NCBI GenBank assembly: GCA_963556255.1
Contig: OY744605.1
Span: 3,254,187-3,318,186 of the forward strand
Reading direction: 5' to 3'
Source of the DNA: Allolobophora icterica
Lineage: Eukaryota; Annelida; Clitellata; Crassiclitellata; Lumbricidae
DNA length: 64,000 nt
The translations under genes were made by a program, and so were the position numbers. Under the pieces are notes generated by a model. The model saw nothing but the letters and a program-made list of their open reading frames with translations, had not been told where the DNA came from and did not search any database. Of this stretch, positions 1-17,189 are shown piece after piece. Position 1 is the first letter of the stretch. Each line of letters begins with the position of its first letter.

Positions 1-340
1 CGCGCGTTGCGCTGGGCCATTAAAGCAACACGCTGGACGCTGGTACAGATAGGGCCTACTGAACAAGACGCTGGACAGATATATACAGAGACTGGCGCTC
101 CTCTGAAGCCTCGGTCGTCTGCGCTGCAGATACACGAAGACATCCCCTCGCCGCCTCCCTCCCAAATCTGGCGTCAAAGCGACCATCACTCGACCACATG
201 TGAGGCGCAGGCCACGAGAGGCAGCAGCACCTCCTACTCCAGACAACTGTTCCGGCCACAGACATACGCGCGTTGCGCTGGGCCATTAAAGGAACACGCT
301 GGTACAGAAAGGGCCTACTGAACAAGACGCGGGACAAGGA
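1..340. repeat. Direct repeat, about 267-bp period, cut by window edge
   Basis: The start of the window (GCGCGTTGCGCTGGGCCATT near base 2) recurs near base 268 with the same following text, including the phrase AGGGCCTACTGAACAAGACG. This is two partial units of a longer tandem or segmental repeat that continues to the left. No coding sequence was recognised; the small frames over it use no recognisable protein. Confidence 0.6.
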
Positions 341-368
341 TTAGATTATACTAACTCTATTTACGAGG

Positions 369-536
369 GGATTAGGGATTATTAATTAAGGAACATTGAA
401 TAGGGATTAGGATCGATTTTACATAAAGAAGGGGTGACACTATTAGAGATTACTGAATAGGGATTAGGATCGACTTTACAGAAAGAAGGGGATGACAATA
501 TATATTATTGATTAGGGATTCTTGAGTAGCAATTCG
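369..536. repeat. Short tandem repeat, about 57-bp unit
   Basis: The phrase GAATAGGGATTAGGATCGA occurs at 398 and 455, each followed by a TTTACA(T/G)AAAGAAGGGG block, giving a period of 57 bp with degenerate flanks. From 540 to about 790 nothing else is recognisable. Confidence 0.55.
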
Positions 537-792
537 ACTTGAATGACTATCTATGGAAAAGAGATGTGACGGGTCCTGTCGAGGTCGCTATTGGACGTTA
601 GGTGGTATTAGGCCACGCCCACAGAGACCCGTCTGTATGCTAGATGCTGGACACTGACATGACCACATGGCATTCGGTGTAGAGGCCATCGTGTGAATAG
701 TACATTAGCTTTACCATCCTGTGCTTAATACATATTAGATCTTGTACAACTAGCTATAGTAATAAAGTAATAGTAAAGTACATAGCATGATC

Positions 793-1017
793 TTACAGCT
801 CCCAGCGCGAGACCCGAAGAGAAAATGGAAGTTTAAAGAAAGGTAAAAGAGGAAGAGACGTTACCTGAGGAACGAACGAACGGAGGAAGCTCATTCCAAA
901 GAGAAGGGCCAATGGAGGCAAAACACCTAGATTGAGCCAGTGAAGTCCTGACACGGGGAACAAGGAGGTCCAGACGTTCAAAAGAACGAAGAGGACCAGC
1001 AGAGTGAGGGCGATGAA
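793..1017 (-). pseudogene. LINE ORF2 C-terminal fragment, 3' half (split by piggyBac)
   Basis: On the minus strand this encodes the end of a CR1/L2-type reverse-transcriptase protein, with the typical closing block containing FASIGPSLWNELPPFVRSS. Its 5' continuation is at 3716-3984; a piggyBac element has inserted between the two pieces. Only the extreme C-terminus is present, so this is a dead 5'-truncated copy. Clade assignment beyond CR1/L2/Jockey-like is not possible by eye. Confidence 0.7.
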
Positions 1018-1021
1018 TTAA
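1018..1021. other. TTAA target-site duplication, left
   Basis: TTAA directly precedes the CCTTCGCCA terminus of the piggyBac element; the partner TTAA is at 3712-3715. TTAA is the strict piggyBac target. Confidence 0.9.
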
Positions 1022-3711
1022 CCTTCGCCATACGCGAACAAAAAAACTACGTCTTCTATGCTTGGGGGTCCAAATGACCCCCAAGGTATACCTGTTCCTG
1101 GGCATGGAATTTGATAATTTTTGTTTCGTTTCTAATGTTTTATGGGTCAGGGAATTCATTGCAGCTACTGCCAAATGCGTGACCTTCACGGATGACCTTG
1201 AAATTCAAGGTCACATGATTTTTCAGGTGTATCTCTGCTTCTTCGCATGCTATCTTGAATATTTGTTTTCAGAAATTCAAGGCCACGTGATTATGCACGT
1301 GACCTTACCTATCTCAACTGGAACAGCCATTTTTGTTTGTTTATATGTTGTAAGTCTACAAAATTTCGAAAAATAACACAGACAAAGCAGTTTCAGTCTT
1401 ATATTCGTGAATAGACAATGGCTAAAAGAATAACAGGTGCAGCTGCCAAAGAAATCATTGGAGCCTGGATAGCGAATGACTATTTCGATGAAGAAGCTGT
1501 CGACGACTTCCACGATGAATCGGAAGAGGACGAAGTGGATAACGTCGAGGTAGAGGAAAGCACGGATGAAGACGAACAGGACGTGGAGGACATTGCTCCA
1601 GCAACAGACGATATTATGTTGTCGAAAGACGGATTGACACGTTGGTCGAAAAAAGTTCCTGCTAAGCAAGGTAGATGAGCTGCTGCTGATATTGTTAGAA
1701 ATGTACCCGGCCCTGCTACAAATGTTATCCTTGAGAAGGCTTCAGATGCTTTTGCGCTATTCTTTGAAGATGCTGTTCTTGAAAAAATTCTGGAATGGAC
1801 AAATCAGGAAGCGGTGAGGGTGTGTGCTGAGAGGGGTTATAAGAAAACTTTCAAACTATTCACTCTCTCAGAATTGAAAGCATTCTTGGGATTGTTATTT
1901 GTTATCAGTGTTACCAAAGGCAGGAATGAATCTATAAACCAACTGTGGGGTGAGGAGTGGGGACGACCGTTTCTCCGAGCAACTATGTCAAAGAGCAGAT
2001 TTGAAGGCTTTCTTCAATTCATTCGTTTTGACGATAAGGAAAGCAGAGCTGAAAGACGTGTGACAGATAAATTGGCTGCAATAAGAGAAGTAACTGACGT
2101 GTTCTCAAACAGATGTAAAGAGAAATACATTCCCTCGGAACAAGTTACCGTTGACGAAATGCTGTCGGCCTATCGTGGCAAGTGCCCATTCAGGGTTTAT
2201 ATCCCGTCGAAACCCGCTAAATACGGAATAAAAATTTGGATTATTGCCGATGTACCCACAGGATATTGCACGTATTTTCAAGTTTACACAGGGAAGATAA
2301 ACAATGTTCCTGAAAAAGGGCAAGGTGTGAGAGTTGTAAAAGATTTGTGCACCCATTTGTATGGCTCAGGACGGAATGTGACAACGGACAACTTCTTCAT
2401 CGATGTTACTCTAGCTCAACATCTGTTAGATAATTCTCTGACCCTAGTCGGAACATTGAGAAAGTCGAAAGGATGCATACCTAGAGAAATGCTACCAAAT
2501 GCTAAACGAGAATTGTTGTCATCAGTGTTTGGATTTTCCGATAAGATGACAATAGTGTCATACGTGCCAAAGAAAAATAAGGCTGTCACCTTATTGTCAA
2601 CTGCTCATCACGACAATGTGATCTCGTCCGAATGTCACAAGAAACCAGAGGTCATCCTTACCTACAATAGCACTAAAGGTGCAGTTGACACTTTGGACAA
2701 AATGTGCAGACAATATACAGTGAAACGTTCTACCAGACGATGGCCATTGACACTTTTCTTCACCCTTCTGGATATAGCTGCACATAACGCATCCGTGATT
2801 TGGTTTCATCAACATCCTGAATGGGTGGATTCTGCAAACACTAATCAGAAGGACAGAAGGAGAGCATTCATATTGGAAATGGGGAAAAGTATGTGTCTTC
2901 CATGGATCGACAGCAGAAGAAGCACGCCCTGCGTAAGCGGCAGAACATCGATAAAGCGGGCTTTGGAATACGTGAATCTGCCTGTTCCTACGACAACACA
3001 GAACGACACAGTCATCACTCCTCAGAGAGGACGATGTCACATGTGCGATCGAAAGAATGACACCAAGACGAAGCACAGATGCAGCACGTGTGGTCAATTT
3101 GTTTGTGGTAACCATTCCACACAATTATTTACCTGTACCGAATGTAGTTAGATACACTGGCAACAAGTCATAAACAAATTATGAGAAGTGAAACGATGTA
3201 ACATAAGATGTAACATAACATATTCCAGTTGTGTTTTGTTTATATTTTGTTGAGTTCCTTGTACCAAATAACCATAGAAACCAAAAAACTTCGTTGTTCT
3301 AACAGGTATAGTAGCAGAGATAGGTATGGTTATGTAAAAAATCATGTGACCTTGAATTTCAAGGTCTTCCGTCAAGGTCAGGCATTTGTCAGTAGCTGGA
3401 GTGAATTCCCTGACCCCTAAAACATTGGAAACAAAAAAATAATCTTCAAGATACCTTTCGTAGAAGCAGAGATACACCTCATTGTATGGACACTAATGAT
3501 ATGGACATGAATTTCACTCTAAGATCTCACCAAAATGACGTCACAGCGTCAGAACTAAGCGTCAACGTATGACGTCACTCATACCATTTTGACAAGGAGG
3601 AATTTTTAGGAAAAGTCACCAAAGGAAACTTTTTGGTGCCCACATTTTAGAAAGTTACAGATGAAAATATACCCCTGGGGGTCTATTTGACCCCCAAACG
3701 TGTGGCGAAGG
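1022..3711 (+). mobile_element. piggyBac DNA transposon, complete ends
   Basis: The 2690-bp element is bounded by TTAA on both sides. Its terminal inverted repeats begin CCTTCGCCATACG on the left and, read inward, CCTTCGCCACACG on the right. Nineteen-bp palindromes of the form GGGGGTC..GACCCCC lie at 1064-1082 and 3677-3695, at unequal distances from the two ends as in other piggyBac elements. Longer subterminal blocks (about 1119-1290 and 3310-3480) are inverted copies of each other but with their sub-blocks in a different order. The interior holds one transposase frame with a single stop. The element landed in a LINE fragment and is the younger of the two. Confidence 0.93.
1418..3151 (+). 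pseudogene. piggyBac transposase with one in-frame stop
   Basis: The frame from ATG 1418 to TAG 3149-3151 is 577 codons, broken only by a TGA at 1676-1678 (codon 87). The N-terminus is very acidic (about residues 24-65), as in many piggyBac proteins. The catalytic aspartates are visible at residues 246 (VTVDEM), 324 (TTDNFF) and 424/427 (GAVDTLDK). These spacings of 78, 100 and 3 almost equal those of the classical enzyme (268, 346, 447, 450). The C-terminal cysteine-rich domain (about 540-577, starting CHMCDRK) that binds the inverted repeats is intact. TGA follows AGA and is consistent with a CGA-to-TGA transition. A product could start at the downstream Met at 1814 but would lack the N-terminal part. 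Recently inactivated transposase is the likeliest reading; a domesticated use is not suggested by anything seen. Confidence 0.92.
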
Positions 3712-3715
3712 TTAA
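3712..3715. other. TTAA target-site duplication, right
   Basis: Partner of the TTAA at 1018-1021, directly after the right terminal inverted repeat. Confidence 0.9.
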
Positions 3716-3984
3716 ATCACAAATGTTTCGGAGCGAAACCAAGTTGAGCCTTAGAGACAAGGATGAGGACCTTGAATTGGATGCAGGCAGAAAGTGGGAG
3801 CCAGTGGAGTTCTTCTGCCATAAGGGTGGTAATATGAGAGAATCGAGAGACGGGCAATTAGTCTAGCAGTTGCATTGAGAACGGACTGAAGAGGAGCAAG
3901 ACGGACCTTGGGAAGACCAAAGAGGAGAGGATTACTGTAACAGTAGTCAAGTCTATAGTTCAGTAAAGGTGAGAGAATTGTCAA
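3716..3984 (-). pseudogene. LINE ORF2 C-terminal fragment, 5' half
   Basis: The minus strand encodes a CR1/L2-like reverse-transcriptase thumb and connection segment, with RLDYCYSNPLLFGLPK followed by LAPLQSVLNATARLIARL. This motif set occurs in several other LINE remnants in this window (45870, 62190). It continues at 793-1017 on the other side of the piggyBac insertion. It is truncated at its 5' end near 3985. Confidence 0.75.
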
Positions 3985-3989
3985 GGGTC

Positions 3990-6139
3990 ACTCCATACAT
4001 AATATTACATAATATACATATAGAAGTTCATGCATGACACTGTGTTAGCGGCTTTCAACTGTTTCTTTAGCCAGGGTGCATGACGGCCAATGCAAATATT
4101 CTTCCTTTTGATCTTACCGACAGTATACAGCTGACTCAACTCACTTTATAGCAGAGTTTGTTAAGAGCACAAGTGGGTCACAAATCGAGAAATGTTTGGA
4201 CTTGAAACCTCAACGTCAGGTTTAACAGCCCAGCATGCTAACCACTTTGACTCTTGTGCACCCAACTTATAAACCAATAGGAAGCTGGCATCCTGGGTAG
4301 CCTAACTGGCATGGAACCCAACTTTGTAACAGTGGATGATTTACAAATCTCAGACGAACAAAATTTGTTTTCGCAGGCTGCATGAGTTTCATATGCATTA
4401 CACCCATTGCTATCTTGAATGATTTCATCATGCAATAAGTTACTGGATAGATTTCTGACAGTCCAAAGTAGGATTATTCAGACCACAACAATGCTTTCAA
4501 AACTTGATTTCAAAGAATCTTGCAAAATTTTATTAAAGCATAATTACAGGAAAACGAAATATTGTACACCATCAAATGCATTTCTCAAACAAAGCAAGCT
4601 TTGAAACTGTTCGTTAGACCTTAATGACAAGATAGATACAAGTCACTTAAAATTTGCTTTTGGCCAAACTTGGCCAGATCCTGAATGAACTGACTTGGTA
4701 ACATCTATGTGCTTAACAGACATTATTATTTTATTAAAACAAAAACATCTGTGCAGAACAAATGGTAATTCTTGAATGTTATACACTGGCACAGCAAAGT
4801 GCATTCAGTTCACATATGCACATTCCAGGAAATCAAATGCTTTAAGTGCAGTTGGTGCCCTGCGTTTAGCTTTCGAATAGCACTTTAGAAATTTGGAGTT
4901 TACAATTACGATGTGTAAGGAAGAACAATCCTGCAATCTACAAAGTGTTAAGAATGAATTAAACAGCAGCTTCAATGGTTAGCAGACTCAGTTACTATGC
5001 ATCTAAACTGAATTCATCAACTGTCAACGTTGTATGGTACTTACAAGCCAGCCTATAGATTTGTGTGCTAAACTACGGTAAACAAGTAATATAGTAATAT
5101 GTCACCCAACTCTCATGCCAAACCCCTTGAAAAAATACATCTTATACACATTCACTATGATACAGGAATTGCTACATAATATTAAGGTTCCTACATAATA
5201 TTAGGGTATATATCAAAGCATGACAAAATTCTCGAAAGGAATTCCAATTAATTTCAAAACCGTAACTGGGGAAAAGCAAGTCTATTCTAATATTCTACAA
5301 CTGCCTGCGAAATGGTCCACTAGTGTATTACTTCATATCACGCACAGCACGCATCTAACCGCTCGACCACACTGCAAATCACGTAACACATGTCTGCTTG
5401 AATTCACAGCTCCAATGATCGAAAGGCACAGACAATGGGTCAGAACCCAAAGCAAGCTATACCAGGTCAAAGGTTAAAGAGAAGGAACAGATTATTATGT
5501 AGTGGAAGGGGAAATTACACTACATTAATTGTTTCAAGATGTTCTCGTACGTGGAAAGGTTAGAGTGAAGGGACAGATTATTATGTAATGTAACAGGAAA
5601 TTACTTGGGAATTTCTTGAAGCGGAGCTGCGTAACAGCAGCATCTCACAAGATTATACTAGTCAATTGGCAATACAGTCATATATATGTCTGCATTCACG
5701 AAACATGGCATGCCAGTAACCTTATTAAGCCCAACAGGTTTTGTACAAATCACACAAATTAACTTCAAAGTACATGAACAAAAAAGTGTAAGCAATAGTA
5801 CCATTAAGATATCTGTGAAGTGATAGAGGCAACAGAAATGGCAGTGGAAAAAGATCGACGAATACGGCCAGGAACACAACAGCATGATCAGAACGAGCGA
5901 GAGAGTAGCTGCGTTCTCAGAACTAGGTCCTTGGATGAACAACGTCAACCTATCACACGACCCACTGCAGCACACATTTTTCCGTGAAAGATCTACCGGG
6001 GATCAAAACCTGGATTCAAAGAACAGAATTGTAAATTTACATAGCCCCATTTCAAGAGAAGCAAATCGGAAGTGTTCCGGACCCGACAAAATAAAACCAC
6101 GATCGAACAGAATGGGTTTCAAGTGCTTATGGAAATGAG
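3990..6139. other. Gene-poor stretch with one LINE tail
   Basis: No coding exon, RNA gene or tandem array was recognised. A LINE 3' tail shared with 36815 and 50525 lies at about 4852-4915 (GGTGCCCTGCG..TTTAGC, then ACAATTACGATG). The small frames at 5220, 5658 and 5884 have no recognisable similarity. Confidence 0.5.
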
Positions 6140-6147
6140 GCTAAGAA

Positions 6148-6410
6148 CAGTGGCGTCACGAGGGGGGTGCGGACCGCACCGGGTGACACCCTCAGAGGGG
6201 GGTGACACCCAACATGAGCAAATGATGAAATTTTTGCAACAAGATGAGGAATTCCTAAACAAATGTCATCAAATTTTTTGGCAGACGAATTCCTAGAAAA
6301 AGGTCATCACTTGTTTTGGGAGACGAATTCCTAAAAAAAGGTCATGACATTTTTTAGGGTGACACCATGACTTACCGCACCGGGTGACACCAGCCCTAGT
6401 GACGCCACTG
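6148..6410. mobile_element. hAT-type MITE, 8-bp duplication GCTAAGAA
   Basis: The 263-bp element starts CAGTGGCGTCACGAGG and ends in its inverse, GTGACGCCACTG. The 8-bp GCTAAGAA is present on both sides (6140-6147 and 6411-6418). Subterminal copies of CACCGGGTGACACC also face each other. The inner part is three degenerate repeats of a block with GACGAATTCCTA and AAGGTCAT. There is no coding content. An 8-bp duplication with CAGTGGCG ends is the hAT signature. Confidence 0.9.
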
Positions 6411-6697
6411 GCTAAGAAGCCAAGACACTCAAGTTGCAGATGGCAAGGTAGCCTGGTCCAAAAAGATAGGCCAGCAACAGCAAAAGTTCTCTGCTGGGCC
6501 ACAGAAGTTCGAGTCGGATGACAACTAAATCTCCGTAATCACATCAAAAGAGCAGAATTGGGTTTCGAAATTTACTCGTCCCCTCAACGAGTACAGAAAG
6601 GTATTCGACGAAAAACGTGGGTCCGTGCATCGTCGAATGAATTGGATCAAAGGTCAAAGTTTGTACAGTTTGGTTTAATATAGGTCATTTGCGTGTG

Positions 6698-12358
<5,661 letters not shown>

Positions 12359-12484
12359 CAGGGACGTTTATCCGTTCTGTAGCAAAAAAACACAAACAAT
12401 CCTTGAGAATTGTGTATTCGCCTTAGCCGAGAAATTTTGCAGCAAGTATTGTTAGGATTGTGCATGATAGTTATTTTGACTGTT

Positions 12485-12605
12485 CGCAAAGTGATTGGGG
12501 GTTCCAATCCCTGTAGGGCAGAAACACGTTCCAAAGTGATTGGGGGTTCCAATCTCTGTAGGGCAGAAACACGTTTCAAAGTTTCTGCTCCATTTGCACC
12601 CTTAA
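12485..12605 (+). repeat. Tandemly doubled SINE head fragment
   Basis: A 50-bp block with GTGATTGGGGGTTCCAATC and CTGTAGGGCAGAAACACGTT occurs twice in a row, followed by the SINE body start TTTCTGCTCCATTTGCACCC. This looks like an internal duplication of a decayed SINE. Confidence 0.65.
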
Positions 12606-12727
12606 TGGACTTGTGGCAAACATCTACTATCAGGGTGCCTAACCCTAAATTTTATGGACTAGGCTGTAAAATCCAACTTCCACTCGCAGGTATAGCTTTT
12701 TAGTCTAAAAAATACATAAGGTACGCT

Positions 12728-12918
12728 CATAGGCATAATTTGTGCGGTACGCGGGGTACCGTACCCCTACTTTTTGGACTGGGGTACCGTACCCCACTTT
12801 TTAAACAATGCCAATCAATATTTTATTACTGAGCCTTCCCAGAGATTGCAGTCTCTGCCTTGCTTCGTGTATGTAAGAAATTGGTACCCCCACTTTTTAG
12901 ACCAAACTTACGCCCCTG
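12728..12918. mobile_element. hAT-type MITE, decayed
   Basis: The 191-bp element starts CATAGGCATAATTTG and ends CAAACTTACGCCCCTG, an imperfect inverted repeat. Flanks GGTACGCT (12720-12727) and GCTACACT (12919-12926) match at six of eight positions. GGGGTACCGTACCCC palindromes lie inside. Confidence 0.65.
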
Positions 12919-12926
12919 GCTACACT

Positions 12927-13935
12927 GACCTTAACCAATAACCGACTCTGCTGTTAAACTTCTTTCTGTCAATGCAGAATTTAATAGTAATCAGAACGTC
13001 ATGTGACACATCCCAAAACGCAGTTACCACTAAAAATGGAACGGTTTTTAATATGTTGAGACGATCCGGACATCACCGTCATAGGGCATTTTAAGTTAAC
13101 ATGCAAAACTAGTACGTCTATTAAAGATACAGTAACATGACTGCGGTTACGGCGCTAAATGATTTTGCAAACTATCGAGCTTGAACTCAATGTAAAACCA
13201 ACAGCGAAAAATGAAGAGCTAAATTCTGGTTAAGATATACTTTTTCCGTTTAAAAATCGACTGACACCAAACGAAATTTCTTTTGCGGAACACTTTGTAA
13301 AAACAAAATACTGCCCAAGATGTCACGGGATCTTTACTCAATCAATACAGGGAACTCGTCAAACAACTTACGGAAATTTAGTAACATAGAAATTTATCCG
13401 CGTGTGGCGTCCTATAAATAGAATTACAGCCCTAGGTCGTACTCTATGGTTAATCCATTTGAGGAAAGGTCCGCATAACAGAGTTCAATTTAATATTTCT
13501 AATTATGAATTTTATAGTAATATTTAAGCTAAAATTGAAAAAAGTCTAAGAAATAGAACAGTCCTAACGCAGGCAACAGCACTAACCTCAAGGTACAGCG
13601 CAAAAAGGATCAATTATTATAGGCCTCAAATATTGTAGTGCTCACTAATATTTACACACTATCGTAAAAATCTTTACATTGAAACATTTCTGCTCATAAT
13701 AGTAAATTATGTCGTTAAATTAGTCGGAAAATAGTGTCAGAATCACACATAAATAAATAAAGTGTGGACTGGGACTACCATTTAAATATTAGTCCCAGGT
13801 GTGGGTCAAAGACTTTTCGCGCGATTCTGTCGTTTTGCTTTAAATTACAATAGGGCCTAATTATGTGGCGTAGGCATAATTATAATTTCTAGAGATTTCT
13901 GCCGCACTTACAGAAAGCTAGGTCATGGCATGGGA
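12927..13935. other. Shared upstream region of RagC/D and zinc-finger gene
   Basis: About 1 kb without tandem repeats or recognisable transposon ends, unusual for this window. It lies between two divergent genes and probably holds their promoters. No specific element could be assigned except the TATA box at 13942. Confidence 0.45.
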
Positions 13936-13941
13936 ACAGCG

Positions 13942-13950
13942 TATATAAAG
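13942..13950 (+). promoter_or_regulatory. TATA box, candidate promoter of zinc-finger gene
   Basis: TATATAAAG followed by GGAGCGG, in a GC-rich patch with a plausible start about 30 bp on (near 13972). A splice-donor-like CAGTAAGAA follows at 13982, which would make a very short 5' noncoding exon joining the coding exon at 14.9 kb. Position and orientation fit the gene at 14913. This is inference from motifs only. Confidence 0.5.
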
Positions 13951-13989
13951 GAGCGGTACCGGCCCGCGAAGCAAAGGAGCACAGTAAGA

Positions 13990-14912
13990 ACATGTAGTCA
14001 TTAGGCGGGCAACGACTATCCAGTGCTAAGCAGAATCAAGTGCCCATCCGATATGGTCCAAAGCGTTGAGGAATGAGGAACATAAAACTGAAATCATACG
14101 CTATACTACATAATTAAATATACCGTCAATTTTGTGAGTATTTATGGATATATCCAGCTTATAAATCGTAGTCACCGTGCGTGGCTTTCACAAATCCAGG
14201 CGTATAGGTATCTAAATATAAATAATGTAAATTTTAAAATTAGTAGTCTTATCTAAAATGAACAAAAAATAATTTATATTACTCTGCGTTGTATTTCATT
14301 CTTTAAGTTAGGGTAATCCGCTGTCTTTTAGCGGGTTTCTTGTGGTGTATTATGGTGACCGATTTGTCTCAGATGGTTGAATTTTTAGCGAAATAAATCA
14401 AATTAAGTAAATAAAGGGAGATTCAAGGTTTGACAACAAGCAAATCGCGTGACATGGTGTTAGTATGACTGCTGAAATGCTAAGCCGCTAGCCGTTGCTA
14501 TTAAGAGAAACCAGTTTTGAGATTGCTATTATGTAACTAAGGAATCTGACAACTTTTGTAGCGCCGCTCCGTATTACTAAGGTTTTCAAACGAACCGGTT
14601 AAAAATCAGTCTGAATTCTACCGTAATTTCTTCGATCACATCTGAATGAACCCTAATCTAAATGGGAACTTATGTAGTGCCGTCAAAGTTACATGTAAAA
14701 CCGTTTTTTGTAATAGCAATTGTTTTAACAAAACTTATTAGCATCACTTGCGCAATCAGGTCCAACTTATCAGATTCATGTTTCACCGATGTGCATATAA
14801 TGAGTGCAATGAATTATATAAAATAAACGATAAATTAATTTTAAAAAGGAATATTAAACATAATTTCTGAAAGAACTCATGAAACTACATTGTGTTATTT
14901 TAAAGACAAAGG
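13990..14912. other. AT-rich stretch before the zinc-finger gene
   Basis: No repeats or exons recognised. If the TATA box at 13942 is used, this is a 5' intron. Confidence 0.4.
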
Positions 14913-17033
14913 ATGATAGACAAATTGCAGCAAGTCCAACTGAAGAAGCTGCTTTCCGAAGCAGTGCTTCTTCTCTGTCGAAACGGTCTCCCGATCGACG
15001 CTCAGTTTTCGATCGAAGCCATGATCGGGATCACGCTGAGCGAAGACGAAGTCTTCCTCATAAGCTTCCGTGAAACTGTCGCCCCCACTAATACAGACAA
15101 ATCCTGCGAGCTACTCCTGAAAGAACACACCGACAAAATTGCAAAATATTCACACTCGGATCGTAACAACCGGGAAAATAAAAGCGGCAGCTGGGCAGGC
15201 AGCTCAGCGGACTTCTGTAAACCTGCTCAGCAGCTGGAGAATATGCAGGACACTGATAATCCGGATAAGGAGATGGACGAAGGTTTCTCCTACGACTCAG
15301 GACTCAGAAGTTTTGGACATGGTGTCGTTGTTAAAAGCGAGGTGGACCGCTACGTGACAGAATTTTCGTCCGATTTCAGTGAGCAAAATACCGATGAGGT
15401 CTGTAAGAATGGAGAGTTTGAAAGCGAAGTTAAATCAGAATCAGACGGTTATGGATTTGAGAGTTTTGAAAGATCTGCTCATGATACCGATTCGTCACAG
15501 CCAGTTGTTGACACAACAAGTGTTGTCTCCTTATACAGGAAGCCTGTGTCATCCCAATCCTCTTACTGGCTACCCCTCAACCACAAGGTTCGAACAAGAA
15601 AACAGACCCTGCAAAGGTCAACGGGGTCGCGGTACAGCGCGTCATCTGATCAGAGACAGAAGGGTCCAGTCTACCTGGTATTGGCTCGTTTTGAACTTTT
15701 ACTTTTGGGACCTGACCTCATTAGTGAAGTTTTTATGTCAGGTCAAAAGGTTTGGATGCTCTGCTGTGGGGTTGATATTTGACCGGTTGGATGTCTGTTT
15801 GTGCCTAGTGGCTGGATGGGTGCATCAAGGAGTGGGGTGGTGGGTGGGTAGGGAATGGATAGATGTATGGGTGAGTGTGTGTGTGGGAGGATGGATGGAT
15901 GGATGGATGGATGGTTGGGTGGATTGGAGGGTAGATGGGTTGGTGGATGGATTGATGGATATATTGGTGGATGGATTGATGGATTGGTGGATGGATGGTT
16001 AGATGAATTGATGGGTAGGTGGGTTGGTGGATGGATAGATGGATTGATTGATTGATTGATTGATGGATAGATGGGTTGATTGATGGATGGATAGATAGAT
16101 GGATTGATTGATTGATGGATAGATGGATTGATTGATGGATGGATTGATTGGTGGATGGATAGATGGATTGATTGGTGGATGGATAGATGGATTGATTGGT
16201 GGATGGATAGATGGATTGATTGGTGGATGGATAGATGGATTGATTGGTGGATGGATAGATGGATTGATTGGTGGATGGATAGATGGATTGATTGGTGGAT
16301 GGATAGATGGATTGATTGGTGGATGGATAGATGGATTGATTGGTGGATGGATAGATGGATTGATTGATGGATGGATAGATGGATTGATGGATGGATTGAT
16401 GGGTAGTTGGGTTGGTGGATAGATTGATTGATGTATGAATGGATGCTAAATTCATAGTTCATAACTTGCCTAAACTCCTCCTTTTCTTCCTTCTCTTCCT
16501 CCTCTCCTTCTCTTTCTCCTCCTCTTCCTCATCTCCTCCTCCTCCTCCTCCTCCTCCTCCTCCTCCTCCTCCTCTTCCTCCTGCTCCCCTATTTCTTCTC
16601 CTTTTCCTCCTCCTCTTCCTCTTCCTCCTCCATCTCAGGCTCTTTCTATAATTGTACGATTTCAATGTATCTCTATAACTCCTTTAATATCAAACTGGAT
16701 TACATATTACAATAGGAGTCCGCAGAGAGCCTGTCGTCCGTTGAGAAGATCCTGAGCGCCATCTATCCTCCGACGGACAACCAGTCGTTACGTTGCCACG
16801 TCTGCGGTGCAGCGCTCAAGTGCCGACGAACGTTGATGGAGCACATCCGGGGGACCCACCTGTCGATCCACAGCTACCACTGCCCCGACTGTGGCCTAGG
16901 GTTCAAGTGGAGGTCCTCCCTCAAGCACCACAGGGCTCGCAACTGCACCCTGCCCTCGGTCCTGGCTGCAGCCTATGACTGTCGGCCCCCTGTGGGTGGA
17001 CGACACCCCGTACAATGGACTGACAATTACTAA
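14913..17033 (+). CDS. Zinc-finger protein, C2H2 plus C2HC fingers
   Basis: Two exons are supported. Exon 1 starts at ATG 14913 (in-frame TAA upstream at 14898-14900) and probably ends at 15587 (AAG then GTTCGA, phase 0); GTATTG at 15678 is an alternative donor. Exon 2 starts at 16716 after AATAG, also phase 0, and stops at 17033. The protein is about 330 aa. The N-terminus (residues 1-55) looks like a folded domain, with [19 protein letters not shown] and [15 protein letters not shown], but I do not recognise the family. The middle is acidic and serine-rich. Exon 2 carries [16 protein letters not shown] (C2H2) and [17 protein letters not shown] (C2HC, last ligand Cys). The intron is filled by GATG and TCC repeats. 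A nucleic-acid-binding regulator is the natural inference; the target is unknown. Confidence 0.75.
15885..16436. repeat. (GATG/GATT)n array with 24-bp higher-order unit
   Basis: Tetranucleotide tract in the zinc-finger gene's intron. Between 16126 and 16370 it has homogenised into about ten copies of a 24-bp unit, GGATAGATGGATTGATTGGT plus GGAT. The long Trp/Asp or Ser/Ile/His frames are artefacts. Confidence 0.97.
16475..16640. repeat. Polypyrimidine (TCC/TTC)n tract
   Basis: An almost pure pyrimidine strand with a (TCC)n core, ending about 75 bp before the acceptor of the last zinc-finger exon. Confidence 0.95.
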
Positions 17034-17189
17034 AGAAACTGTAACAGACTCCAAACATTATCTTATGCTTTGTGACCGCACCCAACCTAAGTCAAACTAT
17101 TTGAAAAGCATTGGTTAAAACTGAAAAGTTACTTTTAAATATTTGAATGCTGTAGAAAAGCCCTTCCAAGAGCCACGTTTCTTATACTG

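Noticed and set aside
15743..16462. Long Ser-Ile-His frames on the minus strand
   Set aside because: Translation of GATG/GATT repeats inside an intron.
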